Below are positions 12,520 through 27,500 of a stretch of DNA of 64,000 bases, one piece after another. The notes under the pieces were generated by a model. It was given only the letters and a program-made list of their open reading frames with translations. It was not told the DNA's origin and did not search any database. Positions within the stretch are counted from its first letter, which is position 1. Each line of letters opens with the position of its first letter. Both the position numbers and the translations under genes were made by a program. The DNA is from Prunella strophiata (taxonomy: Eukaryota; Chordata; Aves; Passeriformes; Prunellidae). The stretch is taken from contig JAZBQD010000014.1 in assembly GCA_036583965.1 (NCBI GenBank), positions 65,998,395 to 66,062,394 on the forward strand. The letters are read 5' to 3'.

Positions 12520-15500
12520 CTGTCAACAGAACAGGAGAGTTCAGAATGTTAGGACACAGTTATCTGAAGTAAGAGCACTAATAAATCATGTCAAGTGTTC
12601 CAGATACAATGGATTAGACAGTGACTGCACTTCTAAGTCATTTTTTGGAACAGTAAAAGATAATGTTTCCAGCAAATGGAACAAAGTAACATCAACTCCC
12701 TCTCTCATCCCAAACTATAGGATTTTACTTCCAGTAAAGAACAAGATTTGCCTTGTCCATTAACTCATGGAATATACAAGAACAAGAAAACATCATGGTG
12801 GTGGCAAGAGCCACTGATACAGATGCAGGTAACCTGCCCTCCCTTCCCTAACTTACTCATGTCTTCATGTCACTGTGCATTAAAAGACCAAAGAAAGCAG
12901 ACTGAAAAAGGAACAACTCCATCATGGCTTTTCCTAACATATTTGTCTTGTAACTTTTAAAGAAAAAAGTTGAAAACATTAAAAGTTAAAAGCATTAGCT
13001 CCAGGCATTCAAAAAGCACATTTCCATTCATACTACATTCATATTTACATTTCAGTAAAAATGGAAACAGCTCAGTCCTTCAGTAAGATTTGTCAAGTTA
13101 CATTCATTGCTTCCCATAAAAATAAAATTAATTAAGCAAAGTGAGAGCAGTAAAAAGATTGTTTCTGAAGTGATGAAGAGCAATCAACCCAACACTGTGT
13201 GATGGCTTCCTACATTGTTTTTTCTGTAATCTTGTACACTTTGTTAGTAACAAAAGCAGAGATCCAGGGACTTTGGTGCTTCCATTTGACAAAGGTGGAA
13301 GGTCAGAGATTTTTTTTTCTGCTACTTCTTACCAGCTTTAGGAAGTCAATCAATTTGTGAACATCCTCTCCTGTGGAAAGGTCCACAAAATCCTTGGGCA
13401 GTCGGTAGCTCAGGTAGGGACTGGGCTGGACTGTGACTTTGCTGTTGGTACAACGGAACACTGGATAATCCTTTGGAAAAGGGGAGAAGACAAGAGCAGT
13501 GGACATGAATATGAAATGTTTCTGGGACTCCTCTGTGAGACTGAGTCACGCTGCCAGTGAGTTTATTTGGCACTCACTCAACCAAACTCGCACTTTCTAA
13601 AAATTGTAGCTTTCTTATAAAACCTCTGCCCACTTCGGAGCAATTTGAAATGTCAAACATGTTAAACAGTCAAATAATGGTTTTCATTACCTCACTTTAA
13701 AGTTTCTACAGTGTATCACTTATTAATTCATGCTTATGACAGTGCAGTAATAATGGAGCTGTAAGGAACTTTTGGGCAATAACATCTAGATACATATGTG
13801 GATAGAGAAAAATCTTTTTGATAGAATCCCTAAACTTGTCTTCACAGTTTCCTTGTTTGAACACATTTGCAACTATAACCTTTCTGAAATTATAATTTAA
13901 GCTTTCCAACCAATTTACTTACTGAAGGAAAAAATACCTCTATAAAATGGCCAAAAATATCTCTAAATGCTGAATTGTAGCAATAGGTTTTGGAAAATGA
14001 TATAATTTTCAGTTTGACACATTGACATACCATGCAATTGCCAGCTGTACTGCAATAAACAGCTTCATTTTAAGAAAGATCAGCAACTTTTACACCAGAT
14101 TATGTGACTGGATGTCAGATGAAACACTGAAGACAAGTTATTCTACTTTTCATCCAAGATTGAACTACAGAAAACTGTGCAAAGCATCTGGCAATGAGAA
14201 AAAGAAATCCCAAAATGAAAATTCACATTCCACAGACAGCTCTGAATTGGGAGTGAGTTCTAGCAAAGGAGTCACAGATTTTAGCTGGAGGGTTCATGGA
14301 ATGGGTTTTCATACAGCAACAGCCCCACAGTGAGACAAGGCAATGGCCTAATGACAGCCTGGAGTGGGGTTTCCCTGTCAATGTGTTATGGAAAGGGCCA
14401 CAGGACTAAAGAAACTCTCAGATGTTAAAATCAATGAAGTTTGTCATTTCAGTGACCTCTAATGCAGTTCAACAGCTAGGAAATAAAGAAAAGCCCACAC
14501 TGGCCAGCCACCTCTCCTCAGAAAATAACCAGGTGTTTCCCAAGATCCACTAACACACCACTTCCTATCTCCTACCCAGCTGCACAAGGACTTGTTAGGA
14601 TGTGAGGACTCTCTCAAAATGCAGTGAGAAAAAAAGCTGGAATACAAAAAATAAAGACTATTCCTCCCTTTCTGTATTAATGGGAAGTTACTTGTTTTTA
14701 CAGAGGAAATGTGGCTTGGAAGAGGGATGGAAGTTGTTCTGCAAGTCCTGGGAGCTCAAGCAGAGGACAAGGCTTTGCTAAGGGTATTCCAGATGAGGAA
14801 GAGACAGAAGTTAAGCTTCTGCTTGTCTCCCCCCAAGCATAAAACTGGACGATGTGGGAAACTGCATGACCGATATCAAGAACCAAGTAGAAATTTAAGT
14901 GACTATATAGAAAAGTAATAGATTTTATGAAAAACTGAAAGGAATGCATCAAAACAGTGTAAAAGCAAGTTTCAGGGCATCTTCTTTGCAATGGGGTCAA
15001 AGCTGCAATATGGGCTTGTACTGTTTGAACTAAAAATTCCCTTGCAGGCATCTAAAACTAGCAGGTGGTACTTGCTGAGATTAAGGAATCTACTATAAGG
15101 TAGATTCTACTTACAGAGAGTTTACATTTCATAGGAGCTTCATTTACTTCAATGGGATTTGCATCACAATTTGATTGTAACAGCAAAAGAAATAAAAAAA
15201 CAAGGCCATAAATCCTGTTGGATGTTATTCAGCCTCCTCTCACCTGCTTCTGTTGCTTCCCCTTCACTCTGGTCTCCTTTCAAGTTTTTTCCAGAGGTGA
15301 GTTCTTCCCATGTAAAGAGCAGGGAGTCTGTTACTTCACCAAATGGGTTAAAATCTATTAACCAAATCTTACCCTGCAAAGGAACCACAGATGAATTAAA
15401 ACAAACCACTTAATTAAAACAAAGCAAAAAAAGGAGGAAAAAAAAAATCAAAATAGACATAGATTATTGTAGTATGCTTGGTCTTTAGATAAAAAGATGT

Positions 15501-18500
15501 CAAAATTGAAACTACCTGGTTTTAAGCACTTAAAATATTCTAACATCCTTACCTCATAGAGTTTTATATCACAGCAAGCTATCATGTACTAATTTACTTT
15601 GATTTTTTTTTAAACAGAAGATCAGACAGAGTTCAAATAAACTGAATTCAGTTCTATGCAAGGTGTTTTCAGATGAGCCCACCAGAGTCCTGGCTAATCC
15701 CCATGATCCACCAAGATCCCCAGAGAGAATCAACAAGGAATAGGGGAGAGCACTAATCAAAAACCACAAAAAACCCTCAAACCCAAAACACAACCAAACA
15801 AAAAAACCCAAACTGCCCACACAGGGATTTTGCTTTCCATGAAAAACCATCTCAGCAATGCTGCACCATCCAGCAGTCTACAAAAATTGCTGTTCTTGAC
15901 CTTAGAAGGGACCCTAAAAACAGAGAGCAGGGTCTGCAAAATGCTGGTGGAGCTCATGAAACCTCAAAGATGCTGTACAGACATAGATAAATAAAGAATA
16001 ACTTAAAGGCATTTTTCATATAGCCATTACTAGCAGTCCACACTAGTTTCTACCTCAACTTTAATACATCTGTGTTCCAAACAGTTGTGGTAGGGTGCAC
16101 AACAACACAAGTGCTTCACAACTGAAAAATGAAAGCAGAGACTAACAAGAACTATTAGAAGTAACAGACGTGTGGGGGAGGAAGAAATAGTCTGTGTTCC
16201 TTGAGTCACTTCAAGATACAACCCCCAGCACAGGGCCATCTTCTCTTGCCCAAGGAAGTATCAACTATTCTAATAAAACAAAACACTGTAATAAATTATA
16301 AGGAATATGACTACAGCTGCTAGTAAAAATTTGCAAAACCAGTATTACATCTGGAAGAAATCAGTTCTATCAAACAGGGAAGGAAAAAGTTGCAGTAATA
16401 TAAGCAGGGCTGAAGAGTTTTATTGTCTTTATTATAAAGATCAACTGGGATTGGAAAACAAACCTGAAGACTGTTTAGCTACTAAACATTCGTTTTGCTT
16501 TCTCCTCTTTTCCTTCTTTTCTGAAGGATCTTCTTGCTTTAAAAGATCTTGCCTAGCTTGATACCAACAGCAAATACATTCAATTATTTACACTACAGCC
16601 ATCTGGTTTCTAACACACAAAGATGCTTTTGAAGCGTTGGCAGAGAGTAACACAGAGACTGCCTCCCCCACCCACGCCACCTGAGCTGTCCCACAGGCAC
16701 TGACACACTGTGGGGCTGCAAATGATGGAAACCTGTGAGCAGAAATGTTCTGGTGCCTGTGTTACCATCCACAGCGAAGCTCCTGGTGCAGGTGTGGGCA
16801 GTCCCAGCAGAGATGAAACCAGTGGTTATGACTTGCAAGCTGGAGCTGGGCCAGCAGCCCAGCAGGGAGCGTGTGGTTGCACCCTGGCTGTCACAGGTGT
16901 CTGTCTCAGGGCAGCTCCACGGGGAACAGCTCTCACAGAGCACATTTTAAGAAGCCAAAGCACAGAAACAACAGTGCTGAAACCAGACAGCTACAAAAGA
17001 AACTACAAATTGGGGCACATAGACCAGATCTGCATGGCTGAGTTGCAACACCTCTGCACCCATATTGGCACCACCAGAGCAGAGAGCCAATGGAGCAAGC
17101 TCTGCTGTCATTTCCCATCCCTGGTCCTCCTCAAAAGGCTGTCACAAATTCTCATGAAAAGCAATCTTGTACATTTGCTAATGGGGGTGTCTTGTCAGCT
17201 CCAAGGCAGCACGAGGAGGAATCTGTGGGTTTAGATTCATTCTATCACTCTAGAAAAACAAGCTAATGAACCAATTTAATCACAGGCAGAAGCAATGGCT
17301 GGCAAAGTTCATTCAGCAGTTCAGAGAATCCTTCCTTGCATCAGAAACGTTTATACCTAATGCTTCCCCATGAAAGGCTTTCACAGAAATTCCTCTTCAC
17401 CCCAAATACATCCAGCTCAGCTTTTTCACAGGAACATTAAGATCATTTCTCTAAAGAATAAATGTACCCTGGAAAAAACTGAAAATTGATTTTGAGACAA
17501 CTGAAAGCAACATGTTTTTTGTGAGCACCCAGCAGTGTTCCTCCACCCCTGCAGACAGCAGTGCAACAGCTGTTTCCTTGAGATGGTCTTAAATCTGCAC
17601 TGAGCTTTGCTAGCTGCAAATTGATGAAAAGTGGCAAAACAAACTAAATATCTCTTTTCAGGGCTCATTAAAAGGAGTGTATATAACCCTGGGTCAGTAA
17701 CCAAACTGCCTTTTCTTAAGATTAAATTCTCTCTCAAGTCTTACATGCAATGTCATGATTTAAGTACAGTTTCAGATAACTTGCACTGTGTATCTAAAAA
17801 GCAGTAGTAGGCTATTTATCTGCTATCTTTTGCCTGCTATTAGTAATCTTTGTCATACAAGAGCAGAGAAATGCACAAGCCAGGAAAAAAAAAGTTGTGC
17901 ATAAGTGGAGGGGAAAAAAAAAAATTCCCCTACTTGTACTACATGGTGTTTTCTTCTCATCCTAAAAGAAGGAATCAATAGATTTACCACACCCTGCCAG
18001 CTTCATGCTTTTTTTTTGCTAGGCATTAAGCAGCAGGGTGCTGAAAGGAAGTGCCCATGACAAAGCCTGTTGTTTAAAGGAAGTTAAAGACAGATAAAAT
18101 GCAAATTTAACTGTTACATCTCCCCAACTCCAGCTGCACCTTCTTGCACAGTGACAACGCTCACAAGGCACAGACACAAGCACTGGTCTGCTCCTAACAA
18201 GAGCTGTGAGCCAGCAGTGGTCTGGAGCCACTCCCTGCATTGCTCTGTCTTACCACAGTGACTTGTCTTGAACTTGGTTTGTTGTTCACACCTGGGACAC
18301 AGCAAAGAGCAACAGCAGAGCCAACTCTCAGGCTTTTGTGAACTCCCCCCTCCAACTCAGTGAGCAGGACCTGTGGAGCCGACTCCAGACAGTCTCTGAA
18401 GTGAGCAGGGGGAGGAGACTGCTGTCATTTACAACGGTAACAACAACTTGCTTCTCCAAGCTGAATATTTAGAGTTGAAAGGATTTAAAACAAGCAGACA

Positions 18501-21500
18501 GTGAACGTTTCTCTCCTTCTGTAGGTGAGGTTGCTGTGCAACCAGCTTGATGAGGAGCACAGGCTCTGGAAATTAATCATGCTCACAATATTCTTTTGCT
18601 GCCTGTAACTCACATGCCAAGGGAGCGATGAGTAACACAGATGCAAACCACAACAGTATGTGTGAAAGGAGAAGCATCTGACACACTAAGGGCTAGCTGG
18701 CAGTTTACAAGACCTGAGGGTAGAAGGCACCCAGAGAAATCTACAAACAGATATATTTTATCTTGACAGATGAAGAAACACTGCTCATTTGAGATACCAC
18801 AGGCTGAAACCTTTTACTTAAATAATTTCTCTTCATGCCTCAGCTATTAGGCAGAGCACCCAAGGGCAGAATCTGGTTCAATGCTCAAGTTTGCTCCTCA
18901 TTTTCCCTGACAGCATCCTCACGTCTGTCCATCTGAGCCTGGGCAGGTAATTTCAATTACAGCATAGCTGCTCTAGCCCACAGCCTTGTTTTAGGTACCT
19001 ACATTAAAAGCTGGGCTGAGAAATAGTACAGTCATTGTTTTCCACATGAGACACCTTCCTGTTTTGTAAACTATGGCATGATTTACTGTTACACAATTAC
19101 AAAATAGTTCAGCAACATTCAAAATGAGAATCAGGACTTCCAATACACTCAACTCTAATAAAGACTTTCTCCAATCAAGCCTTTCAAGCACAATCCATCT
19201 GACCAAATATTTCTCCCCACTCCCACTAGAAGTTAAGGTTACTAACTCTGATACTGGCACCTTCACAAAATTATTTAGGTTGGAAAAGTCCTTTAAGATC
19301 ATCAAATGCAACCCTTAGCCCAGCACCTCTGTGTTCACCCCTAAACCACACCCCTAAGCACGACACCTACAGGTCTTTCAAACAGTTGAGGTGGGATGCT
19401 TCTCCCCAACTCCATCACTATCTGGATCTTAAAGGTTCTGATCTGCCCAACTCTCAGAACCACAGCTGGAGCAGCTTGAAAAGAAAAAACTGGCTTCCAT
19501 CTGTCACAAACTGGGCATATCACCTTCACACCCTCTTTGGACATTTAACTCTTCCTATCCTAGACTTCCAGATATGAACCATTTTCCAATCTCGCAAGGA
19601 TAATCTGAAGAAATGTTAAGGATAATTTTGATGAGTTCAAATGCTGTAGTGAAAAAAACAAACACAGGGAAAAAGAAATAAAGCCCAAGGAAATATCTGT
19701 CTTAAAAGAAAATGCCCCAAACCCGTTTGTGTGTTTGAAAGCTATTTGGACCATGCCCTTAATGAAAGACTCACAGAATATCCTGAGTTGGAAGGGACCC
19801 ACAAGGCCACTGAGTCCAGCTCCTGGTCCAGCACAGCACAGACCCACAAATCCCACCATGTCCCTGAGAACACCACCCATAACCACATGCTTTTAATTTT
19901 CAGTCAGCCCTGATTTGGTCAAGCAGTAGGACTTGATGACCACTGTAGGTCCCTTCCAACTGAAATAGTCCTATTCTACTCTAAATTACTGCAGCAAGGA
20001 CTCTCATATCATAACAAAAACTAAGTTGCCTCTTGTTAATTCACAGAACTGAGAAAATTGCAGTCAAAGCCTAAGTTCTGTGCTTTAGAACAGACAACCC
20101 CTCTGGAAGATACTAACTAAATAATTACATCACTGGCACAGACATATTTACACCCCTAATCCTATTATTCTCCTACTGTAGACAGCATTTATCATAGAAA
20201 AAGACCTGTGGAAGAGAATAACATCAAGTAGGTTTTGCTTGCTGTTTTTTTGTTTGGTTTGGGTTTTTACTTTGGTGGTATTTTTTTGTTTGGTTGGTTT
20301 TTTCCCAGGACCACTTCTAGGAAGACAAAGCTATTACTTGCTTGATCTTTGCAGCATTTCAAGTTTTCAGAGAAGAAACAATTATATACAACCTATTGTT
20401 CACTTACCCTGCTGTCTCTGTACACATCAAAAACAACTGAAAAGGAGAAAAAAATGTTAATTGTAAAAGACATATAATTTCACAGAAGATGTCTAAATCT
20501 GAATAGATACTTGTGTACACAGCACAATCTGCAAAGTCAATATGTCTAATGAACTGCAAGCCAGAACTGGGTATACTTCTAAGAAGGAGCTGAAACATTT
20601 CAAGAACTACTGTTAATGCACTGAGAAATCAGCTGCTGGGTTTTTCCATTTAATGCTGGTTTCTTCTGTTGATTTTTCTCCCATGAAGAATATTTGATAA
20701 ACTCTTAGCCCAGAGAGCCTATCTTTGACATTACTGCTGTTTCGTTTACAGCAGAACAGAGACATTTCAGGGAAGGATCAAGACTTCATTGTGTTGGACA
20801 TTGCACAAACATTTAATAAGAGAAGGTTCCTGCTCCACAGACATTAGGGTTTCAGCAGCTAACAAGACAAACAGGTTGCAGGAACAAAAGGGTTGGTGGC
20901 AGTGAAATGGCCATGTTTGATGTCACCCAGAGCAGACACAGCACACCTAATTAAGATCAACAAATCCTTCAAACAACCCCCTTGCCACTCAGTGACTGAC
21001 TCAAAGCTGCCTTGCCTGGCTCCACTGCTGTTCCTCCCCTTGGCTTAATTAAACATGACTCTGTATATGCAGCTTTCCATCAGCTCCTGTTCTGTATGGT
21101 TAAACAAATCTTTGAGCTGTCTTTCTATTGAGCTAGGGAAATCAACAGGGAAGCATTCAGGCATGGCTACATGCAAAAGTTGTACCAGTTTAGCAGGAAG
21201 AAAGGAAAAAGAAAAAAAAATTTAGAAAATGCTCAGACAAATGCTATATTGTTACTTCCTTCAGTAATAAGGGAATATTTCAGCTAAGAGATTTCCCAAT
21301 ACATGTGGATAAACTAAACTCAGGATATGACTGCAGAACACTTGAGTCTCAGGAAGCTGCTGTCAGGAGCAGGGATGTTGACTGATCACATCCATGCACG
21401 TAAAGCTTAATCTGACATTTCATGTGAAGTTGGCTGGGCTAAGGGCAAACCACAACTCCACAAAGCCAAAGCCAGTCACGTAGCTGGTTTTTACCATGCA

Positions 21501-24500
21501 GCCTAAAAATCCACACAGCTTTTACACAAGCTGGCTTGCATCAATGCCAAAGTCACTCCAGGATTAACTGCTCTGCTCTCCCAGGAAGACAAGCCCTCAG
21601 TGGCTAAGCCAGTCATCAATGCAAAGGGGGTACAGGAACCCCAGGATTTCTTCTTCAGCTGTTCAACTGAACTTGGTGCCTGCACCACATCCTCTCCTTA
21701 GTCATATCCCAAAGATATCCCTTGCATCTGAGGGTTTCTATAGTGAGGCCTGTCAGCCTAAAGCAAGCCCATGGCAATCACTGAGGCTAATGGTATTTAT
21801 TGGGATTCACACAGCTGGAATCCAGACTGACTGCACTCTGGTGACTGGTTCAGGACAGAAACAACCACTGAACAAGAAGAAAATCTGAATTATTCCCACT
21901 CAGAGCAGGAGTGTCCTGTGCCAGTGAGACTGTAGTGAAACTTCACCAGAAACTGCTCTAAACAGAGGGAAAGCCAAAGCCCAGCTCTGCACTATCGACA
22001 CCTCCAGAGCACTGCTCTTACTGGGCTCTTACCAAAGGTATTTAGAAGGTTCTAACATAATTTAGAAGTATTTATAAAGCATTCACCCATCTGTTATCCT
22101 ACTGTTCTGACTCTGCAATGCTTCAGCTGCTCTGACTCAACTCTTCCATCTGGAGATGCTACCAGACCAACTGGAAAAAGCAGAGCAAACAGCATCAAAA
22201 TACCCAACGAAACAAGAAGTCAGGAAAAAAGCTGTAATACCTTTCCTTTTAAAAGCAAACAAACAAGCAAACCCAGATTTTTATTGTTAACAACACATAT
22301 GCTACCAGGCAGTGGATCAAGGGAGATGATGGGGGATAAATGCAATGTGGTTAAAAAAAAGCCACCCACAAAAACACAAAAAACATTTTCTGCATGGCAT
22401 TTCTCTGCAGATGGACCAGCATTTAGTGCCTAAGAATAAAAGGTTAACAAACCTCCATCCCAGAAGGTTGCCCTGAAACCTCCTTTTCCCTCAAGGCAAC
22501 TCAGATGGCACCCTTTACATAAGATGACATTTCAGACCTTTCAGTTCACCAGACAGCCATTTCAGAGCCTAAATCTAGGCATCAATTTCCAAAAATAGTG
22601 CCCTGAATTCTTATCTAGCAGTTGATTACATACCAGCTAAAATTACATTGAAACACAGAGGAAAATTAAAAGGCAGTAATCAGAATGCCAGATCTATATG
22701 ATTGATCTTACTTCAAAATGTAATGGACTTATTAAATTAATGTATTATTCTCCTGGTCTTCTCCAAGCAGCAGTCCATGAGAACTTCTCTGGACTGAAAC
22801 ACAGCAGCTTTGCAGAGTCAAATTATTAAGAATTTCAATATAACAGAGACTGGCACTTTTTCAGACAGTTAGAGAGGACAAATCTATTTGACTGCTCTGG
22901 TGTATCAGTAAAACAATTAATAATGTTAAAAACCCTCCTAAAGGTTGACTTTTCAAAGCATTAGACATGACAATAAAACTGCCAGAAAATTCTTATGTTT
23001 ATGGGTTTTTACTAAGCTGAGGTTTGGTCCATGCCAGACCTAATTTAAATTTCTTCATCATGTTTTTCACCACTATTGATCACCCATCATAATGCAACAC
23101 CATTCAATTCTCACTAAACCATGTTAGAAAATTATTTCAAATCAACTTTGCAAAGGACTTCACATTTAAAGAACAAGACAATTTACTTGGACTGATTAGG
23201 TGTATCAAATACTGTGGCCTTTATTCGAAGGTTTTGGCACCTAACCTGGTGTGCATTGATATTCTAGGAGAAATAATTAAAACTTATTGAAAAGAAACTT
23301 GAAAATCCTTTATTCAAGGAATGCATCAATAATTTAGCAGCAAACATCTGACAACACCTTTATAAACAAGTATTCTTCTCACTACTGAATTAATGCCTTT
23401 TGTCAAGGATCTCCTACCCTGCTTTTCTGGCATAAAATTTATTTTCAAGTATAAGGGGGAAAAGCCTTTTAAAAAAAATTATTATGCCTTCTGAAGGGAT
23501 CTTTCACTCATTTCTTGTGTTTTCTTGGAGAGCTCCAGCTTATTCCTTCATGGTTTTTTTGTTGCCAACTGCAATTCCAAACCTTTGCTGATCAACATGC
23601 TGTAGCCACAAGAGCTTTCAGACTCTCCCAAGCTAAAGAGAACCAAGTGAAAGCAAGAGCAATGAAGAGAGAGATGCAAACCCACAGATACCCTCAAGAT
23701 ACTTACAGTCTTCATCCAAGAATTTATATTGTATGTGTTTCTTGAAAAACTCCTGTATGGACCTACAGATCTCCTCGTGCTGCTTAGAGATGTGATCATA
23801 GTACTGGGTGTAGTCCCTCTGTGATACACCTGTCAATAATTTCAGGTAATTATAATTACAAAGAGTTTTAGGCATGCAAAAAACCCAACCAGAAAAAAAA
23901 AAAGCAGTTATTAGACACAGAAGATGGGGTTTTCCCAAGTTTCTACCATTATTAGTGACTTACTGTTTGGCTTTATTCTGCTATATTTAAAGTACTTCCA
24001 TTAGGAATCTCTTCCTTGAACAGCTCTGTCCAGAATTTTGTGAACCTCATTTTATATGTACACACTTTGACTATTTCAAATTTCAGGAGGAAACTTTGCC
24101 TGTGTTTAAGTTTCCTGCTCCCATCTTTTCCTTTCAATTTTATTCCCTTTGGTTACTCTGGCCAAAAACCTTGTTCTGCACATCAGACATAGGGACCACA
24201 ATTTGGAACCATGAAATGCCAATGGGTGGAGGCTAAGCTTTGCACATTAACAAAGATGATCCTTGGATACCACAGATTCTGATTTAACTGATTTTTAAAG
24301 TGTGGAATAACATGTGCCTGTTTGATAAGGCACTACAGGTGAATCCCCAAATCCCCAAATCAGTGGGATGGCATGCAGGCCAGTACCTCAGTGCTCCCAT
24401 TTGCTCCCTCAAGGGTTTTTTTGCCTATGTAGACAAACCATCCCTCCTACAAGTTCTTAATTTCATACATTTGTCTACAAGACAATGGTTTAAAATGACA

Positions 24501-27500
24501 TCAACAGGATTATACACCTCATACATCTTGACTGACAAGAGTTCTCATACAGAATATGTGTCAACATAAAACATTGCAATAGCCTGCTTGACAAATGTCA
24601 AATCCAAGACCTACCCCATCACTGCAGAATGAGTAATTCAGGCTACTTACATACAAAAAGAGACAGAATTCCCCAAGGAAGATGTATCAGTGACCTCAGT
24701 TTGCTGTTTTAACCATATACATAAACACAGAGTTTTACTGCTAAGACAATGCTGACTACCACCAAAGATGTGCTCTTTTTTAAAAAGTTCATATAAAAAG
24801 TTTGTGATGTCAGTGGAACTTTGCATTTTTAATACCACCTGCAAAGCTTAACTCGAGTCTAAAAAACAAAATCCAAAAGATTATGGCACCTAAGGGGATG
24901 CAGATGTGTAACTGGAAAATCATTCACTATACTGCAAGTATCATTCCTTAGTTTGAATGACAGGCTTATTAATTTTAAGAGTATGGGAACATATTGTGAA
25001 AAATCTTGGAACTATCTTCAGAAATGCAGCTGGAGTGCTAGCTAAAAAAAACCTCCCATACTGGCAGATATACTAGGTTTCAAAACCTGGCCATGAAATG
25101 TACAGAGTGCTTAATTAGCCAGTGTACAAATGCTTTGTATCTCTGGCAGTTATGGTGTTCCAGCATCACAAAGCAGGACAGGATTCAGGTCTCCTCCCTT
25201 CAAAAAGCTCTGTCAGGAGCCATTAAGCAATACAGACTTAATGGGAAATCTCTGCTATTAGGAAGATAAACTCTGTTACAGAGAGCTGTAATACACTTGC
25301 AACTGGCATAAATGGAGAGAAAATGGGAAGATGAGCATAGGAACACCAGACAGAGCAGCCAAATAAAAGGGCTTAAGAGAATGGTGCATGTTGACAGCAC
25401 CTGGATTAGCACAGCTCAAATACCTGTGTGCAGCTCCATAGGAAACCCAAATCAGGAAATGAAGAACAGGGAGTGTGCTCCTAAAGGTTCACAGAGGTGG
25501 GGCTGGAAGGAGCAACAAACTGCTGACAGCTCCCAAAATATACAAAAAGGCACAGCCAAAACAAGCCCACACTCACCATGCTAAGACAGGAGGAAATAGT
25601 GAGAACTACAAAGCCAATATCCCTGGCCTTCCATATCATTAAAAGGAACCCTGGACAGACCACTTGTGGATATGGAGCTTGGTGCTTGTGAATATATAAG
25701 CATGAGAGAGGCAGAGATCAAACCTAGTTTTATCTTAATGCAAAAAAATCACCTTCCATCCTTCCTGTAGAGTCTGTATTTGCTCCATCACTGCTGTAAC
25801 ACTTCCTTGTTAGAAGAGTTTAGGCAGAATGAATCAACCTTGTTCAGAACAAATGTGCACTAATCCTGTGCTATTTGAGTTTCTGTTCATCTCCAAAGAT
25901 TTCATGGTAGACCACACCAAAATCAAACTTCAGAGTAGTAATTAGCCTGAAATTAAACCCCTCAATTCAAGCACCTGGGTGCACTGGGTATCTCATTTCC
26001 TGCTACAGTCAGCAGAGAATAGTCAACACAACCAGAGGAGTAAAACTGAGCTAAATTTACCCTAAATTACCCTAAATTTACCCAACTCAGCTGCCTACAA
26101 CACATGCTCTAGCACAATCTGCCTGTTCTCCAGCTGCCTGAGGTCTCCCAATGCACCCACCAGCTCTGTGCATGCTGTGGATGGATGTTTTACATTTAGG
26201 ATTCTGCACCTGAGTAACAGAACAAGAAGGCTCTAACTAAGCTACACTGAATTTAATATGAACTCAAGACACCTCCTACACCTGTGGAAATGTTCTGACC
26301 TCCCCAACTTTCTATATATAATATCCACGTGGGGTCATGTATTTGCAGCACAACACACAACTGCCTCTGTATTTATTCTGCAAGTTGAAGTCGATGCAAT
26401 TTGCTCCTGAATACAAAAGACTCTGGCTTTGGGTGAAGTTTCTGAATTAACAATTAAATTAAGAATATTCCCACTGTAATGGCAAGCATGCTGAGCTATC
26501 AGGCTTTCAAATACAGTGGAAAGTGAGATGTGGTAAACCACATTTTAAATTACAGAAAGAATAAACCATTAATTTCAGAAATGAGGTGTGAAAAGAAAGA
26601 ACTCTCTTCAGACTTAGCTCTCATTCAAGGAATCAGAAAAACTCCTTAAAACCTCATCCAATAATTTTGTTTTTAAGGAATTCCTTACCTAAAAGCTTGT
26701 TTTCCTTGACAAAGCATCTGAATTCTGCACCAGGGATTAGTTCACACCATTTGCGAAGAACAAGCTGTGGAAGAAAAACAAATTACAAAGCATTGTTTCA
26801 GAAAAGTAACAGCATCCTTTTGTCAACAGGTCTTCTTTTTAGAGCTACAGTTTTGTTGTAATGATGACCACTGATACTGGAAAACAAAACAATCTTAAAT
26901 CTGCAGTTCACATAATCATCTTTGAAAATATTTCAAAACAATTAGATTTAATATTGACTTCAGAGAATCACAGAATGCTTTCAGTTGGACGACATCCCTA
27001 AGGACCACATAGTCTAAAAGAGCTTAAAGCAGAAAGGTTAAAACTGGACATTAGAAACCATGAGGACTGTCAAGCATTGCAAGAGCCCCCTCACAGAGGT
27101 TGTGCAGCTTCTACCCACTGAGGTTTTCAAACCAGATTTTATAAAATGCCAAGCAAGACAGTATGATCTCATTCCTTACCCAGCTTTGAGCATGAGGATG
27201 GACTAGACACCTGCTGAGGTCCCTACCCACCTTAATTATCTTATGCTCTTCCACTTTGTACAGCATTTATAACTGTGAACTAATTTATGAAACAACTTCC
27301 AAGTTACATTAATGATAAAGCATGGAAAATAAAAACCCTGCTGTACAACACAACAAATCTGTCATGGAATTGGCAGAAAGTTGCTCCCTAGTCAAAGGAG
27401 CTGATGAGCAGAATTAAATTTATCCAAATCAACCTCTATTCTGGTACACACCCAAGCAGAATTCTGTGACGCCTTTGAAGGCGCAAACCAGTTAAAATAA

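Larger units (their letters stand above)
13471..23706 (-). other. CDC123 introns 9-11: non-coding, with CR1 fragments
   Basis: Apart from exons 10 (20408-20436) and 11 (15244-15373), this span is intronic. It holds CR1 pieces at 19262-19545 and 19766-19985, a T/G-rich stretch at about 20230-20310, an A/C-rich stretch at about 15765-15815, and a 174-codon open frame at 16710-17234 described under findings. No other exon fits the phases. Confidence 0.7.

Noticed and set aside
13303..13332. CDC123 exon 12 reading through to a stop at 13303, giving a basic C-terminus
   Set aside because: CTG|GTAAGA is a strong donor exactly where the conserved sequence ends, and a 27-nt terminal exon at 12493-12519 encodes the expected KRNQQDDD tail in phase.
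15244..15250. GC-AG splice (GAA|GCAGGT) as the true exon 11 donor
   Set aside because: It would keep the frame, but a much better GT donor lies four bases away and exon 3 shows the same kind of +1 error. Kept only as an alternative.
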